DNA from: Tigriopus japonicus
Taxonomy: Eukaryota; Arthropoda; Copepoda; Harpacticoida; Harpacticidae
Length of the DNA: 64,000 nt
Direction of reading: 5' to 3'
NCBI GenBank assembly: GCA_010645155.1
Contig: JAAGOF010000064.1
Location: 558,551 to 622,550, forward strand
Under the pieces are notes generated by a model. It did no database searches and was not told where the DNA came from. It saw nothing but the letters and a program-made list of their open reading frames with translations. Positions 21,406-31,500 of this stretch are shown here, in pieces. Each line of letters starts with the position of its first letter. Within the stretch, counting starts at the first letter, position 1. The translations under genes were made by a program, and so were the position numbers.

Positions 21406-23072
21406 CCCAATGCCTAATACCAAATGCCAGTTTCCAAGGCCAGGTTGACTTTTTAGCGGTCATGATATTTCTCGGACTTTAAATGAGCCCTTACCGTCAT
21501 CATTTCTTGATTGTATTTGAAAAATTGAAATAATTTGATGCTTTTTGACGACCTTATTATTTTCCAATCGACTCGAACGGCATGATGAAAAAGCATCTCA
21601 GCTTAGTGAGAACCCTTAAAACTTTCGCGGCAGAACAGTCCTCTTCATAGATTGCGGTTGGGTTTGGATTAGAGACTGGCTATATCTTTGAGAGGATGCT
21701 AAAAACAAGCCATTTTAACGATCCCTCCTTGATACCATTAAATAAAATATAAAAATTAAATTAATGTTTGAGTAATTCGAGAAACATTTATAAAATCTTT
21801 ATTCTATTTTCCAAGCAATGTTTGTGGATGAATTGAAGTATGAAAAGTTTTCTTGTGAATCATTTCGATCATGATATTGATCGAAACTTTTGAGCTTTTA
21901 TTTTAAGATTCTCCATGAATACAGGTTTGCATATTTTGGAATCATTCTCAGGCTGTTCTTTCAGCAAATTCTATCACATTAGTTATAACACATTCAAAAT
22001 TACCTGTCCTTAAAATTTTGCAACGCAATGTTTTCGTCCAAAACATTAATCCGTTGGTGGAGAATTTCTAGATGTTCATGGTTGGCCGAATGACATTAAA
22101 CCAAACTTTAATATGCACCATTAACTCTTACTAGATGTCCCGAGATGTGGTTGTGCTTTTGCAATGGAATGTAGTTAAATGCTCCTAATCTCATGTATTC
22201 ATCCAAACCAAAAAAAAGCTACTAGTCTTCTTAACAATCACTTTTAATTTTATCTCAAACTACATGTGCACTACAAGTGGTATGCTGTGGACTCGCACAA
22301 TGTCTACGATGCCGATTATCAAGTATGATGATGACGTCACGGCCATGTTGAAATATGTCAACAAAACAATTGCCATTGAACAAGTAAAACCTCGGCCAAG
22401 ACATCACTGCATGTCTTTCGTCCATTTCATCTTATACTCCCGGGGTGAGTTGACAATTTTCCCGAATAGTGAAAACGAGTTCCAGATTATAAAAACCTCA
22501 TTCTAGTCAACAATACAATAAACACAAAGTATCAAAAGATTCGAAAAAGTAATCTTCAATTTTGTTCGTTGATCGTCGCTGATTCAGCCATGCAACCACT
22601 CATTCATACACATAAATTTTGAAACCACAAGCATTCTGAATTGGCAGTATTTCAAAGAGCTTTTGGCAATGTCGACCTGAAACCACCTGATATTGACGCA
22701 TTGCTGATTCGGCATGTTGGTGAGACGAAAAACTGTGGCTCCCACTCCTCCTCTTTCTTCTTTCTTCATTTGTTTCGTTTTTTAAAGGCATTGGGCTAAG
22801 GAATATTATTGTGCCAATGACTTAAGGAGAAGAAAAAAGTTAATATTAGGTTAAAAACTTAGTATTAGGTATAAATTGCCCAAGAGGCGTTTTAGAGAAA
22901 ACCTAAAGAGCTAAAGTAAAACCTAAAATATTCAGCCCTATTGATCATGAAAGCCTCAACTGAATAATAATTTCAGCCAAGCATCCAAAAGGGAAAAAGA
23001 AAGGAAAGTTGTTGACTTTAGTGAATGATGTCAAAGGCAAGGAAATATTCAATCTGTTTATTGCGATACACC
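21406..23072. other. non-coding
   Basis: 1.7 kb of AT-rich sequence. No gene, tRNA or structured repeat recognised. The 61-84 aa frames here have no motif. Confidence 0.45.
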
Positions 23073-24026
23073 TCAATCATCAGTTTGGTTACAAAAATAC
23101 CGTGTGTGGTAGGGGTGACAGGCTTCTTCAAACCTCAGGCACAAGCAATTATGGGAGGGTTGGGTGTGAAATGTCTTCACATTGCAAGTTAGGTGGTGGT
23201 CAATATCTAAAATTTCATACAATATTCGTCTCCTTTTGTCTGGGTCAAGCGGGATATTAAAAAGAGCTTTACTTCGCCAGAGGTAAGAAGGAACTGAAGA
23301 TAGAACAGAGAATTGAGATGGGCATGGAAAATTGTTGAAGAAGGACAGGCTAAGGCCCGAGAATCCTTCACCTAGTGTCACGGCCGAGAGCTTGTTTGGC
23401 GTTATGTGTTTTAGCCAAATCTCAAGAAGACTTGTTTCGGTAAGAAAATACACTATTGAATTGTTCGCAGAGTAAGGGAGACAGAGATATCGTTTAAGAA
23501 CTTTGGTGAAAGTGGAATTAGTTGCATCCCAAACGTTTTGGGAAATTGTAGAAGAGATCCAGATTGGGAGGGCATATTCGTAGATTGGTAGGATGTAAAC
23601 TTGCAAAACCTTCAACACCATTGGAAGGGAAAGATGACGAAGATTTAGGCGAAGAGGAAGAAAGCCAATGCGGCAGCGTGCTCTGGTGTTTAATTGACGC
23701 AAGTGACCTGAAGAAACGAGTTGAGAGGAGAAAACCACGCCCAGATATTTAAATACTCTGTTCCATATGAGATGCGCAGGTTGGTAGGCGGCCTTTATAG
23801 AAAAACCACTTTTGTCTTACCCACGTTCACTTGAAGATCATTCAAATCGCAATATTGTTCCAGTTGGTTTAGTGCCGTTTGCAAATCTGCTTGGGATTCC
23901 CCGAGAAGACATAGATCATCTGCGTACATGAGCATCGGGATATTTCGTTCTCCAAGTTACACGCTGTTGTTTTGAAGATGTTTGTGAAGATCGTGTGCGA
24001 ATAAGTTAAAGAGAATTGGCAAACAT
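23073..24026 (-). pseudogene. 5'-truncated non-LTR retrotransposon reverse transcriptase
   Basis: On the minus strand, translation of about 24026-23760 gives LPILFNLFAHDLHKHLQ, a stop, then IPMLMYADDLCLLGESQ, the YADD catalytic motif of a reverse transcriptase. It continues into VNVGKTKVVF, a second stop or frame change near 23800, then FKYLGVVFSSQL and the thumb/connection region in the 221-aa frame 23738-23073 (VLQVYILPIYEYALPIW). The N-terminal half of the RT and the endonuclease are missing. Internal stops show it is dead. Jockey/I-like grouping is likely but not proved. Confidence 0.75.
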
Positions 24027-26087
24027 GGAAATAATGTTTGTTAATAATTTGGGAAAAAAAACAAATGCCAGAAGAATGCCAGAAAATGCACCAAATATCG
24101 ATAGAAGCGTCAGAAAATGCAAAAAATGCATATTAACCAAAATAATGAAAAAAGGCCAAAAACGGAAAAAGTTAAATAAAATGCACTTTTATGAAATTTG
24201 CACCCTTACTGACCACTTCAATACGAAAGGGGGGAATTTGAATAAGGTACTCATTAAACGAGGCATTTAAATTGTAAAATCCCCCAATTCTAGTTATTTT
24301 TTTTGCAGTTCGAAATTTTTTGAAAAACTGTGACCTGGGAATTACCCATAAATAGAGAACGGATTTGAAATTGATGAAATTTAAGTAAAACTTTTTTTAA
24401 TTGAAAAATATTTACAAAAAAATGAAAATTCAATCGAAAAAAGCAAAAAATAATTGAAAAAAAACATGGAAAAAAATAATTCCTTTCATAAATTCCCTAC
24501 TTAATTTTCCAATGAAAATAGGAAAAATTTTGGGCCATTTTCAAAGCATTTTGTTCCGAAAACCTCAAATTTATATCTTATGGAATTCTTTCCTGCCATC
24601 GCACTTTTGTGAGTCCTCAAGGTCATTCCGAGGATTGTACCCAAATATGCCAAGAAATAAGGAAATGGGCACCATGTAAACAGTTTTGAGAAACTGTAAG
24701 AAATAGTAAATCTTGAAGCAACTAAAAACGCAACGGAATTCGATTTCATTTACCATTTTTATTTTTGACTGGGTTACACAATGTGGACCAACAACACCAA
24801 TAGACCTATTGAACCCAGGACAACCAACTTCTGTCCCAATCGTGAAGGCTAGTCCACAGGACACCCTCCAACTTTTCGAATCCGGACAAGCGGCCACCTT
24901 GCTGTGAATTCGAAAGAGACGAGGACGACCTCGGTTAACGACAACAACAACAACACCATTTTGCTGACCATCCAAGTCTAAAGGCATTTTGATGGATTTT
25001 TTATGAAGTCATCTTGTAATTCCAAAGACGAGATGAACAAAGACTTACACTTCAAAAAACATGTGGCCATCTCAGAAGTTTGCTCAAGTTTCTTTAGCCT
25101 CAAAAAAATTCTTTACAAAATTACTTCGCGAAAGTTATGAAATGCCCTAATAAATTTGTTTTTTATAATTTAAAAGTCAATAAGATGACCTCCAAAAATT
25201 GATTTTTTGTCAAAAATACCACAAAAAATCAGATAAAAAGTGGGGAAAAATTAATTAAAATATATTTCTTTAAAAAATAAATTGCAATTCTGGTCACTAC
25301 CCATGACATTAAATCCTCACAAAGTAATTTTTTAATGATCAAAAAAGCTATCCAGTGATGACATTTGGTTGTTCAAAGAGTTTCAATTGTTCAATAATTG
25401 TGTAAAAAACACATAAACTTTACTTCACAATATCTTTCAAAAGATTTAATGAACAACAACTGTTCACAAATATGACCGTTTTTTAATTCTTTGCTCCAAA
25501 CTACTACTCTCTCAATATTGTACTTCAACCTTTGTCTTTAAGATAAATAAATGATGTATTTTTACCCGAGAATCAGAGGGTTCACATCATTCGATCAAGA
25601 TCGAACTTCTTGGCCTTGGAAAAGGAAACTGAAAAATTCTAAATATGAAGCGAAACCGAAAAAATCAAGTCTCAAAAGTGCAATACAGTAAGGGGTAGTA
25701 TTATGTCATTCACTGTGTTTTAAAGTACATTATTTAATAAAAATGAAGGCATTTTTCCAATGACATTGTGTACTTTAAGGAGGCAAATTTACCAATCAGG
25801 TGTAAGCACACAATGAGAGAGCTCACTTGCTTTTTCGTCTCAATAGATTTCAAGATATGAACCTCCGAAAAAGAGAAGAAAAACATTGTTCACTATTCAT
25901 TTAACTTTTTATTTAACTTGTAGAGTTTCCATTGGACAGCATGAATATTATGTTCATTTTGGGTGCATCTACCCATCCTTGATCTACCGTATCCATTGGT
26001 TGATGGTTGCGTTATTTCTCTACCTCAGAGTGGCGAATGTTCATTTTAGCTTGCGGCTCAAAAGTCTGTTCAGAGATGGTTCATGAA
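24027..26087. other. AT-rich non-coding DNA
   Basis: 24030-24560 is A-rich with repeated ATGCCAGAA/ATGCAAAAA words. 24780-24990 is a small GC-richer island with a minus-strand frame starting MPLDLDGQQNGVVVVVVNRG; it could be an isolated exon but has no partner and I do not recognise it. 25000-26079 has nothing identifiable. 26080-26087 is the target duplication TTCATGAA of the next element. Confidence 0.4.
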
Positions 26088-26841
26088 TAGAGCGGCCGAA
26101 AATATTTAATCAAATATAAAAATATTTAGTTTAAATATTTTACCGTATTGAGCATTTTTTAAATATTTGGGCTTTTTCTTCCAAAACTATAGGAAAATTT
26201 GATATTTGAATTATATTCTTGATATTTGAATTATATCAAGAATTATCATGATTTCCGCATATCTTTTGAAATATTGGCAAACAATCTGACCTTCCCAAAA
26301 CAATATTTTCAAAATCTCCCTTTTTTAATTATTAAGCCAATTTTTGAGGTGAATAGTCAACAACTAAATTGGGAAAGTATTCTGCGTGGGAAAGAAATAT
26401 TTGGTCGATTTGGCCTTGAAAATTACATTGAAGGATTTGAATCTAGAGAAGAAAAGCACAGCTCCAACCAAAAGAAAATTCGGGAAACTCTGGGCTGAAT
26501 GTTCAACCAAATCTTGGCCAATAACATTTTGATTAAATCTAGGGTAAAAATAAAGACTGTCAAGAATAACCAATTTTCACTACATGGTTTGAATGTTTTC
26601 CACCAAAGATTTGTCTACATGCATTTTCGTCGTTGAAAAATTTTCATCAAAAATTTGGATTTTGAATACAGAAGGAGCTCTAAAAATACCAATTTATTTC
26701 CCCTGAATACCTACAAATTTAAATAAATATTTTTTAAATAATTAGGTGCTTTTTAAATATTTTCTTAAATATTTTGATGTTTTTTCCTGAAATATATTTT
26801 AAATATTTGGCCTTGAAAATTAAATATTTTCGGCCGCTCTA
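26088..26841. mobile_element. hAT-like non-autonomous element with AAATATTT arrays (MITE C)
   Basis: 754 bp. TIRs are TAGAGCGGCCGAAAATATTT at 26088 and an inverse copy ending at 26841. It is bounded by a perfect 8-bp duplication TTCATGAA (26080-26087 and 26842-26849), which fits nTnnnnAn. Both subterminal zones (26100-26240 and 26700-26830) are made of reiterated TTTAAATATTT words. The 90-aa plus-strand frame inside has no transposase motif. Confidence 0.88.
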
Positions 26842-26849
26842 TTCATGAA

Positions 26850-27383
26850 TAATACCTTCTCTTAATTGGCTTGTGCGTTTTGTACTATGTAGAGGTAGAG
26901 TACTTCTTCCAAGAAACACCCATTTCATGTACTATTTAGTACTCTTTCATTTCTCATGGCATATGATAGAAAGCGTACTATTCTTCGTAACGAAATACTT
27001 TTGGGGAGAAATGATTTTTATATAGGGTTTCCTAGATTGCTGAGGTCGATTTCCGGCGGTGGACAACACTTCGAGCTCATCCTGAGTAATATGCGAAAAG
27101 TCTTTTAGTGTGGGACCATTCCAGGTCAACCTCATCAATCTCGAGCTTTCCTTTGAGAAAGGTACAAACTTGCTCCACATCCACATTTCTTTGCGATGTG
27201 TTCTCGAGACAAAGGTTAATTGCATTAGAAAAGTTGAAAATGTAAAATATTCCAGAAAAAAAAATTGTGAATGGTACGGGAAAAAAAGTTTTTGATGATG
27301 TCGTTTTGATTCGTCTTCTTCTTACTACTACTTTGGAACGCCTTGCATGTGTGTTCCAGGTGTGTTTATCTGCGAACTTGACC
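26850..27383. other. upstream region of peptide deformylase
   Basis: Non-coding by my reading. A longer in-frame Met at 27267 exists, but residues 1-39 of that frame are hydrophobic without a targeting-peptide pattern, so I treat it as leader sequence. Confidence 0.5.
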
Positions 27384-28130
27384 ATGTTACTTCGGCGAAT
27401 TGCACAATCACGGTGGACCAAGAAACTAGATCACCAGATTCGGCAGATCCATCAATCTGAGGAACCTTCATCTCAATTCAAAGACCAAGGCACCATTGGA
27501 CACAAACATATCGTACAGTTGGGTGATCCGGTGCTTCGTCGACCTGTTCTTCCGCTAGATCCCTCAGAAATCGAACATCCCATCATTCAAGGACTGGTGG
27601 ATCGCTTAGTGGCCACATTGAACAAATATGATTGTTTGGGCTTGTCTGCCCCTCAAATTGGAGTTTCGGCTCCCGTAAGTGTTATTCAATTTACGGCTAA
27701 TCAACTCCGAAATTGGGATAAGGACTATGTGGAACGCTTCAGGTTGGTCGAGGTTCCTCTGACGGTGTTGATTAATCCAGAAATGAGGATTACCGATCCA
27801 GTTGAAGTCTTTGCTCGCGAAGGTTGCGCCAGTATGCAAGGCTTCTCAGCAGTTATACCAAGGGCTCGTGAAGTTCACGTGAAGGCTTTGAATCGCAATG
27901 GAGAGCCCTTTGAATGGACAGTGAAGGATTGGACTGCCAGAATTGTGCAACACGAACTAGATCACCTTCAAGGACGGCTTTTTCTGGACAAAATGAGACC
28001 GGAGTCTTTAGTTTTTAATCATTGGCGGACAGTGAACAAAAGGGGCGGGAAATACACGATGAGCTATAGCGGGACAAAAACGAGAATTCATGCATTCTGG
28101 AGTCTATTCAATCGTCAAGAGACAAATTGA
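27384..28130 (+). CDS. PDF: peptide deformylase, mitochondrial
   Basis: Removes the N-formyl group from Met of mitochondrially translated proteins using a metal centre. From Met at 27384 the protein is 248 aa and begins MLLRRIAQSRWTKKL, an Arg-rich amphipathic start typical of mitochondrial import. All three PDF motifs are present: GLSAPQIG (27639-27662), EGCAS (27819-27833, metal-binding Cys) and QHELDHLQG (27948-27974, HExxH with catalytic Glu and two metal His). The region between follows animal PDFs (VLINPEM, VHVKALNRNGEPFEWTVKDW). The C-terminal extension ends WRTVNKRGGKYTMSYSG. Intronless here. An AATAAA at 28404-28409 may be its poly(A) signal. Confidence 0.93.
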   Translation: MLLRRIAQSRWTKKLDHQIRQIHQSEEPSSQFKDQGTIGHKHIVQLGDPVLRRPVLPLDPSEIEHPIIQGLVDRLVATLNKYDCLGLSAPQIGVSAPVSVIQFTANQLRNWDKDYVERFRLVEVPLTVLINPEMRITDPVEVFAREGCASMQGFSAVIPRAREVHVKALNRNGEPFEWTVKDWTARIVQHELDHLQGRLFLDKMRPESLVFNHWRTVNKRGGKYTMSYSGTKTRIHAFWSLFNRQETN

Positions 28131-28133
28131 TGG

Positions 28134-28558
28134 TCGGAAGAAAGGTTCGAAAATTGTCGAGCTTTTGAAATATGAAATGAAAATAGCAGAAATCAAGAGC
28201 ATGAGATGAGAACAACCTTCTCTTCCACATCACGTCTTGTTCAAGAAAAGAGGAAAGAAAGTCAGTCGTAATGATAACAAGTGGCTAAAACGGCAAGCGT
28301 GCTCCTTTGTACTCCTTCACTGGCCGGAAAGTTAGTGAGTGGCCCGTTCCTTGTCATGAATGACTCATTCTCGTTGAATCTTCCTGACGATGTTTTTTCA
28401 CAGAATAAACAAAAGTTTCCATCGTAAAGTTCAGCCTCTTTGTCGTCCCTGAAGTTTAGCTGGCCTATGACAGATCTTAACTATACTCCATTCGTTGTGT
28501 TGAGGAAAAGAAAGCAAAACGCCCAATTACCTTCCATCGCTCGAACAGCATTTCAATT
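28134..28558. other. spacer between PDF and triple-phosphatase gene
   Basis: Contains the PDF 3' end (AATAAA at 28404-28409) and presumably the promoter or 5' exon of the next gene. No coding frame recognised. Confidence 0.5.
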
Positions 28559-31500
28559 TTGGTGTTGAAATGTCATTTCTCATACAGTTTGATCCTCTCT
28601 CTTGAGGGTTTAGTGGCTTCAAAACGATCTCTCTCCGAGGTGGATCCAATTTCTATTCGAGTGAGTGTCATGGCTGAGAAAAATGTCAATGGGGAATTCG
28701 TTCTCGTGCCGATTTCGCAAGCACCGAGATGCTCAATCCTCGGTACAATTGCTTCGAAACTAAGTCGAGTGTCCTTATCAACGAGCAAGAGGAACACCGA
28801 TGTTCAGCTGACACCAGAAACACCTAATCGGGTCAGTTGTGTTCCATCGCTCGCATTGACAATAGAACCATCTCTTAAAGTGAAAGTGATGGAATCCCTG
28901 GGAACCAAAGATTTGTATTTAAACATCATCAAAAAGCTAGAAGCCGCCATCGAGAAAAAGAAAGAGGAAAATCGAAAGAAATCTGAAGGCGGAAATATCG
29001 ACGAGGAAAAGAGTCTCAGCTCATTTGAATCGATGCAGAGCCGTCGAAACTGCGGAGGATCGGAAAATGTGCAATTTGCTGAAGATCAGGGAGTCAAATC
29101 CTTGGAGACGGTTGAACAGTCAACCTCTTTGATGAGTTATGAGGAAGCGAATCAAGCGTCGTCTTCACCGAGCAAATCGAAAATGGAGCTTTTGCCAAGA
29201 TGGTCACTTGATTCGACCGAGCACACAGAATGCACTTCTTGCTTGATTCCGGCTTCTGACAAAAATCGTTCGTCCTCTCGACTTATGAAAGAAATTAACT
29301 TGGCTAATGAGCGAAAGTATCCCCACAAAGAAGAAGGCGAGGAAAAAGAAGCCACATCTTGCCCTACTGTGTCGATACGAGTCAAACTCTTGCCCAAGAA
29401 TAGGCTTTTCATCGAGGAAAGAGCAGAAAGAGAAAGAGAGATTCTGTCCGACTGTAGATTGGACGCGTGTAAAACTGAGGACAATTGTGAGCTTCAGGAC
29501 AATCGAGAAAGAATAACACAAGACCCGTCCTTAGAAGAAGTTCCCAAACAAAGGTCCATGCACATTCCTTTGTCCAAACGTTCCCAAGGAGAGAACTCTG
29601 AAGCATCGCCTCGCTCTGCCTTCATTCATCCTCCCCAAATTTTGTCCACGGAAAACGTCTGTGACTCACTTGAGTCAATCGACGTTGGTCCAGAAGTGAA
29701 AGCCTCAGACGACCGTCTTGTCATCCATGACGCAAGTCCTGAATATCTCGGCACAAGTTATTTGCTTCCTGAAGCCCAAGAAACCGGGTGGCCGTCGAAT
29801 CACTTGAACCCTGAAAGTGACGACGATTGTCAACCTACCACATCCGACTCGTCAAGAGTAGTTGTTGACCAGTCGTTGGGTTTGATCTCTGATCGCTACG
29901 ACGATTTAAACAATTCCTCAGAAAGTGATTGCTCCGAAGAGGAAGCTCGAAGTGAACATACGGAAATGAACTATTTCCGAAACAAATTCCACAGGAAGAG
30001 CTACCTGAATTCCGAAAGCGTTCTACGGGATGTTCGCAAGCGTAGAAGCCTGTATGAGGACAAAGGATCAAGAGAGATCCCTTCATCCAACTCGTCATCT
30101 CCCGCTTCAACACTTTCCAACCACAGGTTGACACTGAAAAAATCAACCGACAAGCCAGTGTCCACCTCCATCCCAATACAGCTTTATAACCCTACGAAGA
30201 ATTCTTCTAAATTGGGTTTGTCCACTAAAGATGAAGATAATGATCGGCCATTAGAGCCATCAATTTCCTCGAAAGGTAAATCAGTGGCGAATAATGAAGG
30301 ATTGCTGAGAAGCCCGTTAAACGAAAAATCAGAAAGAGCTTCCTTGTCCAAAACCCCATCATTAAGAAGAAGAAGGTGGCCGAGTGATGAAAATGGGCAA
30401 GGCAAATACCCATCAAAGAAGGGAAACTATGAAAATGAGAGCACTTCATTGGAAGAAGTTGCCCATAAGACGGTTGAAAGTAGGACTGAAATCCCATCTG
30501 CGCCTGCAGAAGACATGGAAGATCCTTTGGGATTTATCGAGATCAAAAGCGCAGCCCAATGGAAGGCAATGTCCAAGAGAATAACTTGGAAATTTGACGA
30601 ATCGCGGGAGAATGCAAATGCCAATACCCATGCCACAACCGATCATTGCTTGGAAGTTAGCAATGAGAAGAACGAACACAAACCTGCGAATATTAGAAAT
30701 TCAATTTCATTTACCATCAATCCAAAACTAACCCCAAGTGCAGAGACCATTGTTGACTTTAAACCTACCAAAGTTCAGCAGTTGAGACTAGTTTGTTGGA
30801 AAGTCAAACCTTGGAATCAAGTCAAAAAGAATCCAAAGTTATTTACCTCCCAATTTGCGGCTCCATGGGGAGCAGACTGCGACGAAGTGTACCCTGGGCT
30901 CCTGATAGGCGACAAGCACTCGGCTTCAAACGTTCGGTTTCTGCAAAAGATTGGAGTAACCCATGTCTTGAATACCGCTGAAGGTAAAGACGAAGGCTTG
31001 GTAGACTTGTGTCAGTCCCACTATGAAGGCACTACGATCAAATATTTGGGATTTCCCCTATGGGACACGCCAACGTGTAACATTATTCCATACATGGGCT
31101 GCGCTTCCGAGTTCATAGCGAGTGCTATTCAAGGGGGTGGAAAATGTCTCGTCAATTGTCAAATGGGTGTGTCTCGTTCTTCAAGTTGTGCAATGGCTTA
31201 CCTACTGATTGATCAAGAGATGAAAGCTGTGGATGTTATGACTCAGTTTCGAATGCATCGAGACATACGACCAAATGACGGGTTCTTGGAACAAATTGTG
31301 GATCTTGATAATGATTTGCGAAAGTTCAGAGAGCACGGAATTCCTCGGTCTATTACTCTCTCTACCCTGAGTGACTTGGCTTTGCTTCCCCAATCATGGC
31401 ATTACGAATTTTGGACATCACTTGTCACTGAGGAAGAAATTGGCCATCCTCTGGTTCACTTGGGTGAACCTTGTCCCATCAAATATCAAATATCTTCAGG

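Noticed and set aside
24571..24987. 138-aa minus-strand frame in a small GC-rich island
   Set aside because: Begins with a CAA/GTT repeat-encoded poly-Val and shows no family similarity or splice partners.
27267..27383. Extended N-terminus of peptide deformylase (39 more residues)
   Set aside because: The extension lacks targeting-peptide character; Met at 27384 begins a better mitochondrial presequence.
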